A stretch of DNA of 8,965 nucleotides from Verrucomicrobiia bacterium (lineage in GTDB: Bacteria; Verrucomicrobiota; Verrucomicrobiia; CAIQCK01). The notes below the pieces were generated by a model. The model made no database searches, had not been told where the DNA came from, and was given only the letters and a program-made list of their open reading frames with translations. Position numbers and translations under genes: made by a program. The stretch spans positions 1,559-10,523 of the forward strand of contig JAOACV010000037.1 of NCBI GenBank assembly GCA_026417675.1, read 5' to 3'. Below, piece by piece: positions 1 through 6,396 of the stretch (the stretch's first letter is position 1; every line of letters starts with the position of its first letter).

Positions 1-57
1 GGGGACATGACACGAGCTGACCGCCGGCGCGGGGAATGCGGGCGCCACTGACGGCGT
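1..57. other. Short flank downstream of argA, no gene seen
   Basis: This stretch lies beyond the stop codon of the minus-strand argA gene and is too short to hold a recognisable gene. It contains short G/C-rich complementary segments (GGCGC at 26-30 with GCGCC at 42-46). There is no convincing stem followed by a T-run in the argA reading direction, so I do not call a terminator. Confidence 0.4.
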
Positions 58-1371
58 TCAGGTCGGCCCCGATTCCGCTGCTGGCGCGACCTTCTTGATC
101 AGGATTTTTGATTTGCGACCGCTCTGCTCGTAACGCTCCCGCCGCGCGGGAGGCAGGTCGTCCGGCGTGCCCTCGGTGTAGCCGAGTTTCTGGAAATAAG
201 CGAACGCCTGCGTCGAGAGCGCAAACACCTCGTTCGCCCCCAGTTCGGCGGCGCGCGCCTCGACGAAGTTCACCAGCTTGCGGCCGATGCCCATGTTCTC
301 CTGGAGCGGATGGACGAACAGACAGGCCAGTTCCGCCTTTTTCAGCTCCGGGTGCCAATGGCAGGCCACGCAGGCGACGACGTTCTTGTCCACTTCATAA
401 ACGAAATAGTCGCCCAGCTCGCGCTCCAACGTCGCGCGCGTGCGTTTGACCAGTTCGTCGCTTTCGATGCCGCGCTTGATCAGTTGCTGAATCGCGCGCA
501 GGTCCTTCTTCGACGCCTTGCGAATCTGCCGATACTCATAGGCGTGGACCATCGTGCCGATGCCTTCGCTGCTGAAGACCTCGGCCAGAATGGCCTCGTC
601 CACGCGGCCATTGATGACGTGGACACGCTCGATGCCGGCCTGGCAGGCCTTGACGGCGTGCTCGGCCTTGCTGATCTGCTCCGGCAGGAACCAATCGCGA
701 TGCTGCTTGAGCGTCGCCGCCAGTTCGGTGGCCAGGATTTGCCGGTCGAGTTGGCCGTTGATGATCAGCCCTTCGCGCGGGACCAGAAAGATCAGCTTTA
801 CCGCCTTGAGGGCCTCGGCGACCTCGATGGCGACTTGGTCGGAGTTGACACGATAGGTGTGCCCCTCGCCGTCGAAACCCAGTGGCGGGCAGACCGGGAT
901 AATATCCTTCTCCAGCAGCGTGGTCAGCAGCCCGGTGTCCACGCGCTCGATCTTGCCGGTATAGAGATGGTCCACGCCCTGCAAAATGCCGACCGGATGG
1001 GCGATGCAGGCGTTGGTGGTGGCCGCGCGCAGGTCGTTGGCGCTGAGGCCCTCCAGAATCTCGTGCGTTAGCCGGTTTGCGGCCGTCAGCGCCAGTTTCA
1101 ACGTTTCCGCATCGGTCACACCCGTGCCGTCGTCGTTGCTGAGCTTCACGCCGGTCTGCGCGGCCAATTCGCGCATCTGGTAGCTCGCACCGTGGCAGAT
1201 GACGACCTTGATGTTGAGCGACCAGAGCACGGCCACGTCCCGCAACAGGTTCGGGAAGTTCTCGTCACTGACCAACTGGCCGTCCACGGACAGCACGAAC
1301 ACCTTGTCCCGAAACTGCGGGATGTAGCGGAGCATGCTCCGCAGGTCTATGGGTTTGACACTTTCAGCCAT
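58..1371 (-). CDS. argA: N-acetylglutamate synthase (amino-acid N-acetyltransferase), ArgA type
   Basis: This cytoplasmic enzyme transfers an acetyl group from acetyl-CoA to glutamate, the first step of arginine biosynthesis. The 437-residue protein has the two-domain ArgA layout. An amino-acid-kinase-fold domain (about residues 20-275) contains VVICHGAS near 56 and ends with the family segment GRVDEAILAEVFSSEGIGTM near 255. A GNAT acetyltransferase domain (about 281-430) has an acetyl-CoA loop around ENMGIGRKL (358-366), then ALSTQAFAYFQKLGY near 384. The C-terminal LPPARRERYEQSGRKSKIL matches the ArgA tail rather than acetylglutamate kinase (ArgB), which lacks a GNAT domain. The length is close to the E. 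coli enzyme. The ATG start is supported by AGGAA (complement of 1377-1381) five bases upstream. It sits downstream of tRNA-Leu on the same strand with its own possible promoter. Feedback inhibition by arginine is typical of the family but cannot be read here. Confidence 0.93.
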   Translation of the reverse strand: MAESVKPIDLRSMLRYIPQFRDKVFVLSVDGQLVSDENFPNLLRDVAVLWSLNIKVVICHGASYQMRELAAQTGVKLSNDDGTGVTDAETLKLALTAANRLTHEILEGLSANDLRAATTNACIAHPVGILQGVDHLYTGKIERVDTGLLTTLLEKDIIPVCPPLGFDGEGHTYRVNSDQVAIEVAEALKAVKLIFLVPREGLIINGQLDRQILATELAATLKQHRDWFLPEQISKAEHAVKACQAGIERVHVINGRVDEAILAEVFSSEGIGTMVHAYEYRQIRKASKKDLRAIQQLIKRGIESDELVKRTRATLERELGDYFVYEVDKNVVACVACHWHPELKKAELACLFVHPLQENMGIGRKLVNFVEARAAELGANEVFALSTQAFAYFQKLGYTEGTPDDLPPARRERYEQSGRKSKILIKKVAPAAESGPT

Positions 1372-1392
1372 CGGGTTTCCTGAGTGGGGCGC

Positions 1393-1420
1393 ATACTAGC
1401 ACAGCGCGCGGGCGATGCAA
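1393..1420 (-). promoter_or_regulatory. Possible extended -10 promoter of argA
   Basis: Read on the minus strand, TAGTAT (complement of 1393-1398) is preceded by TGC, giving the extended -10 form TGnTAnnAT. A weak -35 candidate, TTGCAT (complement of 1415-1420), lies 16 bases further upstream. Transcription would begin near 1386, leaving a short leader that carries the AGGAA ribosome site. The -35 match is poor, and read-through from the tRNA promoter is an alternative. Confidence 0.4.
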
Positions 1421-1454
1421 CAACAGCGCGAGGCGGAAGATGAAAAGAGGCAGA

Positions 1455-1540
1455 TGGTGCGGTCGAGAGGAGTTGAACCTCCACGGTGTTGCCACCACTA
1501 GGTCCTGAGCCTAGCGCGTCTGCCATTCCGCCACGACCGC
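1455..1540 (-). tRNA. tRNA-Leu (anticodon CAG), CCA end encoded
   Basis: The minus strand folds as a class II tRNA. The 7-bp acceptor stem is GCGGTCG (5' end at 1540) with CGACCGC (complement of 1459-1465), followed by discriminator A at 1458 and an encoded CCA at 1455-1457. The anticodon stem CTAGG/CCTAG closes a seven-base loop CTCAGGA, so the anticodon is CAG (complement of 1505-1507) and decodes the leucine codon CUG. The long variable arm forms a GGTG/CACC hairpin with a GCAA loop, as expected for leucine. The T-arm has GGAGG, loop TTCAACT, and CCTCT. CUG is a plausible major leucine codon in this GC-rich genome. Confidence 0.96.
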
Positions 1541-1580
1541 AACCTGTGGCCTTGCCCGGGTTGCCCGAAAAGGCGCGCGG

Positions 1581-1609
1581 AATATAGCGGTCACGCTGGA
1601 AGCTGACAA
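1581..1609 (-). promoter_or_regulatory. Strong sigma70-type promoter of tRNA-Leu
   Basis: On the minus strand, TTGTCA (complement of 1604-1609) and TATATT (complement of 1581-1586) are separated by exactly 17 bases. Each differs from consensus at one position. The -10 is followed by a run of G and C (CCGCGCGCC), the kind of GC-rich discriminator found at stable-RNA promoters under stringent control. Transcription would start near 1574, about 34 bases before the tRNA 5' end. The fit of spacing, hexamers and context makes this the clearest promoter in the window. Confidence 0.75.
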
Positions 1610-1651
1610 TGGCAAACTGGGCGGCGGCAGCCCGACGGCCAGAAAAAGCAG

Positions 1652-1680
1652 TTGGCAAGCGGGGCGCGTTTTTTTATCGT
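1652..1680 (+). promoter_or_regulatory. Candidate promoter for the five-gene cluster
   Basis: TTGGCA (1652-1657, five of six matches to TTGACA) and TATCGT (1675-1680, four of six to TATAAT) are 17 bases apart. The start would be near 1687, leaving about 35 bases of leader that includes the AAGGAG ribosome site at 1711-1716. It lies back to back with the tRNA promoter. No operator-like dyad is evident. The -10 is imperfect, so the call is tentative. Confidence 0.42.
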
Positions 1681-1710
1681 CCCAAGCTCCAACATGCTGC
1701 GATGTGCAGG

Positions 1711-1716
1711 AAGGAG
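1711..1716 (+). promoter_or_regulatory. Ribosome binding site fixing the start of the ROK-family gene
   Basis: AAGGAG lies five bases before the ATG at 1722. An in-frame GTG at 1704 would give six more residues, but it lies upstream of this site and has no ribosome site of its own. The ATG is therefore preferred. Confidence 0.75.
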
Positions 1717-1721
1717 ATGCT

Positions 1722-3137
1722 ATGAACGACAATCGTGGTTTGAAGCTGGTTGCGCCCCGGGTCACGCCGGTGCTCGATCCGGCGTTCCGACCGGCGGTGC
1801 TGGCCAATGCGGCTTACCGCAAGGCCGTCAAGGCATCGCGCCAGGGCGTGCCAGTGACCATCGCGCTGGAACAGGCGGATGGCTCGGTGTTTCATTTCAG
1901 CACGGAGATTTTCCCCGAGGGTCAAGCTGAAGCGAAACAAAACGCGGCGTATCTGGAGCGGTTTGTCAAGTTCCTGCTCTGGTCGCGCGGCGGGTTCCGC
2001 GTCTATTTCGCCGGGCCGCGCGTGTTTGGCGAGGAGTTGCAACGATACTACAAGGAGACCGTCACGGGCCGCTTCGACGCGGAGATCATGGGCGAGCGGG
2101 TGTATGAGAAACCGTTCGAGGTGGTCATCACTGATAAGACGCAACTGCCGCCGCCGCGCGAAGCGACCAAGCCGCTCGGACGCCATCTCAAGGGCTGTCG
2201 CATCGGATTCGACCTCGGCGCGAGCGCCTACAAGATCGCCGCGGTGGTGGACGGCAAGGTGGTGTTTAGCGAGGAACTGCCGTGGCAGCCGTCGGCGCAG
2301 ACCGACCCGCAATACCATTTCGATCACATTATGGAGGGCCTCAAGCGCGCCGCGGCGAAGCTGCCGCGCGTGGACGGCATCGGCGGCAGCGCGGCGGGCG
2401 TGTATGTCAACAACCGCGTCAAGGTCGCCTCGCTGTTCCGCGGCGTGCCCAAGGAGTTGTTCGACAGCCGCGTGAAGGACCTATTCCTCGAAATGAAAAA
2501 GGCGTGGAACGACATTCCCTTCGAGGTCGTCAACGACGGCGAGGTTACGGCGCTGGCCGGCTCGATGTCCATGAAGGACAACGCCGTGCTCGGCACCGCC
2601 CTCGGCTCCAGCCAGGCGGGCGGCTACGTGACGCCCAACGGCAACATTACCTCCTGGCTCAACGAACTGGCGTTTTGCCCGGTGGACTACAGCCCCCACG
2701 CTCCCGTGGACGAGTGGTCCAAAGACCGCGGTTGCGGCGCGCAATATTTTTCGCAGCAGGCCGTCGGGCGGCTGGTGGCCGTCGCAGGCATCGAGCTGGA
2801 CGCCGCGATGCCGCTGCCGGAGAAGCTCAAGCACGTGCAGGCGCTCATGGCTAGGGGCGATTATCGCGCAGCGAAGATTTACGAGACCATCGGCGTGTAT
2901 CTCGGCTACGCCATCGCGCACTACGCGGAGTTCTACAAGATCAAGAACGTGCTCGTGCTCGGCCGTGTCACGACTGGCGAGGGCGGCTCGATCATCATCA
3001 ACCACGCCAAGCGGGTGCTCAAAACGGAGTTCCCCGCGCTGTTCAAGAAGATCCGCCTGCGGACGCCGAGCGAGCGCGACAAGCGCCACGGCCAAGCCAT
3101 CGCCGCGGCGAGTCTGCCGTGGGCGGCAACCCAGTGA
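1722..3137 (+). CDS. ROK-family (ASKHA-fold) protein, sugar-kinase-like, with extra N-terminal domain
   Basis: The 471-residue protein carries a ROK/actin-like ATPase fold from about residue 158. The phosphate-binding strand-turn is IGFDLGASAYKIAAV (161-175). A GGSAAGVYVN segment lies near 221. The ROK-type catalytic segment VVNDGEVTALAGS places the putative base at Asp272, and an adenosine-side segment NVLVLGRVTTGEGG lies near 409. ROK enzymes phosphorylate hexoses such as glucose or N-acetyl amino sugars. The usual ROK zinc motif CxCGxxGC is degenerate: only a GCGAQYFSQ remnant (337-345) remains, with Cys319 and His326 upstream. About 155 N-terminal residues precede the fold and I do not recognise them. 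Ordinary ROK kinases are near 300 residues. Kinase activity is likely but substrate and zinc binding are open, and a sensor role is possible. It is first in a same-strand cluster and is followed after six bases by the deacetylase gene, so co-expression is likely. Confidence 0.72.
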   Translation: MNDNRGLKLVAPRVTPVLDPAFRPAVLANAAYRKAVKASRQGVPVTIALEQADGSVFHFSTEIFPEGQAEAKQNAAYLERFVKFLLWSRGGFRVYFAGPRVFGEELQRYYKETVTGRFDAEIMGERVYEKPFEVVITDKTQLPPPREATKPLGRHLKGCRIGFDLGASAYKIAAVVDGKVVFSEELPWQPSAQTDPQYHFDHIMEGLKRAAAKLPRVDGIGGSAAGVYVNNRVKVASLFRGVPKELFDSRVKDLFLEMKKAWNDIPFEVVNDGEVTALAGSMSMKDNAVLGTALGSSQAGGYVTPNGNITSWLNELAFCPVDYSPHAPVDEWSKDRGCGAQYFSQQAVGRLVAVAGIELDAAMPLPEKLKHVQALMARGDYRAAKIYETIGVYLGYAIAHYAEFYKIKNVLVLGRVTTGEGGSIIINHAKRVLKTEFPALFKKIRLRTPSERDKRHGQAIAAASLPWAATQ

Positions 3138-3143
3138 GGTCCC

Positions 3144-4004
3144 ATGAAGAATCCATACATGTCGTTCGTTAAGGCTTACGCGCGCGCGCAGGAGAAGGGC
3201 AAGGCGTGCCCGCTCGGCGGCATCCCGCCCGCCAAACGGCCCAAGGTGAAGGTCCATGCCCCGAAGGTGTTGATCTTCTCGCCGCATCCGGACGACGAGT
3301 GCATCGTCGGCGCGCTGCCGTTGCGGCTGTTGCGCGAAGCGCGGATGAACGTCATCAACGTTGCCGTCACGCAGGGCAGCAACAAGGAACGTCAGGCGGC
3401 GCGTTTGGAGGAACTGCGCAACGCGTGCAACTATCTCGGCTTTAGCCTGCTGACGACGCGCGAAGGCGGCTTGGAGAAGATCAATCCGAAGGGCCGCGAC
3501 GGCGACCCGGCCAACTGGGCCGCCGCGGTGGACATCGTCGCGCGCATTCTGATGGAGCAAAAGCCGCACACGGTCGTCATCCCGCACGCGCAGGACTGGA
3601 ACAGCACGCACATCGGCACCCACCTGCTGGTGATGGACGCGCTGCGAAAGCTCGACCCGGCCTTCTCGTGCCTCGTAGTCGAAACGGAGTTTTGGGCGGC
3701 GATGACCACGCCGAACTTGATGATCGAGTCCGGCGTGCGCGACGTGGCGGATTTGATAGCGGCCACATCGTTCCACGTCGGCGAGGTCCAGCGCAATCCG
3801 TATCATCTCGGCCTGCCGGCGTGGATGCAGGATAACGTCCGGCGCGGCGCCGAGATCGTCGGCGGCCAGGGCGGCCAGGCACCCAATTACCTTTTCGCCA
3901 CGCTCTACCGCCTCCAGCGGTGGACGGGCGGCCAGTTGCAGAAAGTCTATGACGGCGGGAAACTGGTTTCCTGCCGGGACGATCTGAAAGCGTTGTTTGC
4001 GTAA
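3144..4004 (+). CDS. PIG-L family (LmbE-like) zinc-dependent deacetylase
   Basis: PIG-L proteins are zinc hydrolases that remove N-acetyl groups from amino sugars, for example GlcNAc-PI, GlcNAc-inositol in mycothiol synthesis and GlcNAc-malate in bacillithiol synthesis. The 286-residue protein has the hallmark SPHPDDE at 46-52, giving zinc ligands His48 and Asp51 and a catalytic Asp50 by family analogy. The third-ligand region is HAQDWNSTHIGTH (148-160), with His156 or His160 as candidate ligand, in place of the commoner HPDH form. No signal peptide or membrane segment is visible, so it is probably cytoplasmic and acts on a soluble or nucleotide/phosphate-linked sugar. The start follows the previous stop by six bases, and a GAGG at 3136-3139 overlaps that stop codon, suggesting translational coupling. 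An internal ATG at 3159 lacks a ribosome site. The exact substrate cannot be assigned. Confidence 0.85.
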   Translation: MKNPYMSFVKAYARAQEKGKACPLGGIPPAKRPKVKVHAPKVLIFSPHPDDECIVGALPLRLLREARMNVINVAVTQGSNKERQAARLEELRNACNYLGFSLLTTREGGLEKINPKGRDGDPANWAAAVDIVARILMEQKPHTVVIPHAQDWNSTHIGTHLLVMDALRKLDPAFSCLVVETEFWAAMTTPNLMIESGVRDVADLIAATSFHVGEVQRNPYHLGLPAWMQDNVRRGAEIVGGQGGQAPNYLFATLYRLQRWTGGQLQKVYDGGKLVSCRDDLKALFA

Positions 4005-4046
4005 ACGCGAATCTCAACCCCAACCCCATCAGGAGACATCAGAATA

Positions 4047-5171
4047 ATGAAGGTCAGTTTCTACGGACATGTTCGCCAGTATCACAACATCAAGGCCGAG
4101 ATTGACGCCAACATCCAGAAAGTGCTCGAGAGCGGCGAGTATGTGCAGGGGCCGATGCTCAAGCAGTTCGAGGCCGAGTTGGCGGCGTTCAGCGGCACCA
4201 AGTTCGCCATCGGCGTCGGCAACGGCACCGACGCGATCTGGCTGACGCTCATGGCGCTCGGCATCGGGCCGGGCGACGAGGTCATCACGCATCCCAACAC
4301 CTTCTTCGCCACCGCCGAGGCGATCTGGATCGCGGGCGCGACGGCGGTGTTTGTGGATTGCTGCCCGAAGACCAAGTGCATTGACCCCGCCAAGATCGAG
4401 GCCGCCATCACGCCGAAGACCAAGGCGATCATCCCCGTGCACCTCTACGGCCAGTGCGCCGACATGCGCGCCATCAAGAAGATCGCCGACAAGCACAACC
4501 TGCGGCTCGTCGAGGACAACGCGCAAGCCATCGGTGGCAAGGGTCCCGACTTCAACATCGGCGAACTCAGCGACGCGGCCACGACCAGCTTCATCATCCA
4601 GAAGAACCTCGGCACATTCGGCGACGGCGGCGCGGTGGTGACTAACAACGCCGACATTGACGCGAAGGTCCGCAAGCTGCGCAACCACGGCTCCAACCAG
4701 CGCAACGTTCACAGCTTCGGCTTCAACAGCCGGCTCGACGACCTCCACGCGGGCATCCTGAGCGCCAAGCTCAAGCACATCCACGCGTGGAACGACCAGC
4801 GCCGCCAGTGGGCCGCGCGCTACACCGCCGGGCTGAAGGGCGCGAAGAACCTCACGCTGCCCTACGAGACACCCGGCTACCGGCACGTGTTTCACCTCTA
4901 CGTCATCGAGACCAAGAAGCCCGAACAACGCGACCCGCTGCTGAAGTTCCTCGTGGACAACGGCATTGACGCCAAGACGCATTATTCCATCGCCATCCAC
5001 CAACAGGCTGGCTATCCCTGGGGCAAAGGCGCGCGCATCGTCGGCTCGGTCGCCAACGCCGAGCAGAACGCCGCCACCTGCATCAGCCTGCCGATGTTCC
5101 CCGAACTGACCGCGGAGGAAGTGGACTACGTCATCGCCAAGGTCCTAGAGTGGGACAAGGCGCAGAAATGA
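4047..5171 (+). CDS. DegT/DnrJ/EryC1/StrS-family PLP-dependent sugar aminotransferase
   Basis: These enzymes transfer an amino group, usually from glutamate, to a keto sugar (often nucleotide- or phosphate-linked) in the cytoplasm. The 374 residues are the normal family length. Visible family segments are GNGTDAIWLTLMAL at 58-71, HPNTFFATAEAI near 82, HLYGQ at 132-136, and VEDNAQAIGG at 155-164 with Asp157 for the PLP ring nitrogen. SFIIQKNLGTFGDGGAVVTN (181-200) carries the Schiff-base Lys186. NSRLDDLHAGIL at 227-238 and SLPMFPEL near 347 follow. All catalytic positions are present. AGGAG at 4031-4035 is 11 bases before the ATG, a rather long spacing. The next gene, a Gfo/Idh oxidoreductase, could supply the keto sugar, as in 3-amino sugar pathways (WlbA/WlbB type, or NtdC/NtdA in kanosamine synthesis). 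Position of amination is not determinable from sequence. Confidence 0.9.
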   Translation: MKVSFYGHVRQYHNIKAEIDANIQKVLESGEYVQGPMLKQFEAELAAFSGTKFAIGVGNGTDAIWLTLMALGIGPGDEVITHPNTFFATAEAIWIAGATAVFVDCCPKTKCIDPAKIEAAITPKTKAIIPVHLYGQCADMRAIKKIADKHNLRLVEDNAQAIGGKGPDFNIGELSDAATTSFIIQKNLGTFGDGGAVVTNNADIDAKVRKLRNHGSNQRNVHSFGFNSRLDDLHAGILSAKLKHIHAWNDQRRQWAARYTAGLKGAKNLTLPYETPGYRHVFHLYVIETKKPEQRDPLLKFLVDNGIDAKTHYSIAIHQQAGYPWGKGARIVGSVANAEQNAATCISLPMFPELTAEEVDYVIAKVLEWDKAQK

Positions 5172-5181
5172 GGAAAACAAC

Positions 5182-5298
5182 TGGAGTGATGGAGTGGTGG
5201 AGTAACGGAGTAATGGGTTCGCCGAAGGATGCCCATCACACCAAGGCTCCATCACCCCCAAACCCAACACTCCAACACTCCATAACTCCATTACCCCA
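5182..5298. repeat. Imperfect inverted repeat built of 8-base units, filling the intergenic gap
   Basis: The left arm (5182-5219) is four tandem 8-base units of the form GGAGTnnn followed by GGGTT. The right arm (5261-5298) read on the other strand is also four such units plus GGGTT. Aligned without gaps, the left arm and the complement of the right arm agree at 29 of 38 bases, and several mismatches allow G-U pairing in RNA. The loop is 41 bases. The element starts ten bases after the aminotransferase stop and ends on the base before the next ATG. There is no T-run, so it is not a standard intrinsic terminator. It resembles dispersed ACTCCA-type repeats I recall from other environmental bacterial genomes, but I cannot check that here. 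It could act as an mRNA hairpin between the two genes. Confidence 0.8.
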
Positions 5299-6369
5299 AT
5301 GACCAAATACTCCGTCCTTGTTGTCGGCATGGGCAAGCGCGGGATGCACCACGCCACCGCCTTCAACGCCAATCCTAGGTTCCAAGTCGCCGGCATCTGC
5401 GACATTGACGCCGCGCGGCTCGACGCCGCCGCCGCCAAGCTCGGCCATCCGCAAAGAGGCACCGACGCGGCGGCGCTGGCCAGGGCCGTGAAGCCCGACG
5501 TGTTTTGCTTTTGCACGCTGCCCAACCTGCGCACGCCGATGATCCATGCGGCCATCGAGGGCGGCGCGAAGCTGATCGCGTTCGAGAAGCCGGTCGCGCT
5601 CACCAGCGCCGAACTGTTCACCATGCGCGAGATGATCCGCAAGGCCGGCGTGAAGGCGGTTGTGAGCCACCAGCACCGCTACGGCAAGCATTACCAGAAG
5701 GTGAAGGAGATCATCGCCAGCGGCGCGCTTGGCCGCGTTCACACCGTCTATGCCAGCGCCACCGGCTGGATGACACACATGCTCTCGCACCTGATTGACT
5801 ACACTTGCTGGTTCAATAACTACACGCCCGCCACCTGGGCGATGGCGCAGGCTGCGGGCAAGGCGAAGTTCGCCGACAATCATCCGTCGCCCGACTACAT
5901 CGCCGGCTTCGTCCAATTCGCCAACGGCGTGCGCGGCGTTTATGAGTGCGGCGCGGGCGCGCCTGACCAGCCCGAAGTCGCCAAGTGGTGGGGCAAAAAC
6001 CGCATCGGCGCCCAGGGCACCGAGGGCTTCGCAGAACTCCTCACAAATGGTGGCTGGCGCGCGGTCACCAAGAGCGGCGGGTTCCAGAGCGGCGACGGCG
6101 CGATGAACTACGACCTCGACATGCCGCCCTACATCCAGGAAATGGCGGACTGGCTCGACGGCAAAACCGTTCATCAATGCAACTTCGACCACGCCTGCCT
6201 CGGCGCGGAAATCATATTCGCCCTCCAGCGCAGCGCCGCCGAAGGCGGCCAGGTCGCGTTACCCCTCGCCGCCGGCGCCGACGAGCAAGCCATGCTCAAA
6301 GCCAAGCTCGCCGAGAAGCCTGTGTTGGTCTCTTGCGAGCAGAACAAGAAGGAATTTGGGCTGGCCTGA
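5299..6369 (+). CDS. Gfo/Idh/MocA-family NAD(P)-dependent oxidoreductase
   Basis: These enzymes oxidise or reduce a hydroxyl/keto group of sugars or sugar derivatives with NAD(P). The 356-residue protein begins with a Rossmann fold whose nucleotide loop is VVGMGKRGMHH (8-18, GxGxxG). Asp35 in GICDID ends the second strand, which favours NAD by usual rules. FEKPVALT (95-102) contains the family EKP motif with Lys97. SHLIDYTCW (163-171) supplies the His164/Asp167 pair typical of the catalytic site. The C-terminal domain ends with NFDHACLGAEIIFALQRSA near 295, as in many family members. The ATG at 5299 is the only start that keeps the Rossmann strand intact, but no ribosome binding site precedes it because the upstream sequence is the C-rich arm of the inverted repeat. 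Its position after the aminotransferase suggests it makes that enzyme's keto-sugar substrate. The specific substrate is unknown. Confidence 0.88.
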   Translation: MTKYSVLVVGMGKRGMHHATAFNANPRFQVAGICDIDAARLDAAAAKLGHPQRGTDAAALARAVKPDVFCFCTLPNLRTPMIHAAIEGGAKLIAFEKPVALTSAELFTMREMIRKAGVKAVVSHQHRYGKHYQKVKEIIASGALGRVHTVYASATGWMTHMLSHLIDYTCWFNNYTPATWAMAQAAGKAKFADNHPSPDYIAGFVQFANGVRGVYECGAGAPDQPEVAKWWGKNRIGAQGTEGFAELLTNGGWRAVTKSGGFQSGDGAMNYDLDMPPYIQEMADWLDGKTVHQCNFDHACLGAEIIFALQRSAAEGGQVALPLAAGADEQAMLKAKLAEKPVLVSCEQNKKEFGLA

Positions 6370-6396
6370 CGGTCTTCCAGAGTTGCGACGCGCATC

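Noticed and set aside
1402..1431. GCGCG-rich inverted segments between tRNA and argA as a terminator hairpin
   Set aside because: The complementary segments are short alternating GC runs likely by chance and lack a following T-run on the minus strand.
1655..1680. T-run after GC-rich sequence as an intrinsic terminator
   Set aside because: No stem precedes the run on the plus strand, no plus-strand gene lies upstream, and on the minus strand it would be an A-run. It fits better as part of a promoter.
1511..1807. Minus-strand frame overlapping the tRNA and the divergent promoter region
   Set aside because: It overlaps a well-formed tRNA and the promoters on both sides, and it has no domain or supporting ribosome site.
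2481..3806. Minus-strand open frame of 441 codons opposite the ROK and PIG-L genes
   Set aside because: It spans two real genes with clear family motifs, its protein is rich in Arg, Asp, Val and His with no recognisable domain, and long antisense frames are expected in GC-rich codon-biased DNA.
4029..5003. Minus-strand open frame of 324 codons opposite the aminotransferase gene
   Set aside because: It is an antisense shadow with low-complexity Val/Ala/Leu/Asp composition, no ribosome site and no family motif.
5182..5298. CRISPR array or intrinsic terminator
   Set aside because: The units are 8 bases with no spacers, and there is no T-run after the stem.
5236..6192. Minus-strand open frame of 318 codons whose C-terminus reads through the inverted repeat
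   Set aside because: It is an antisense shadow of the oxidoreductase. Its tail (repeated GVME/WSVG-like residues) is only the translation of the octamer repeat.
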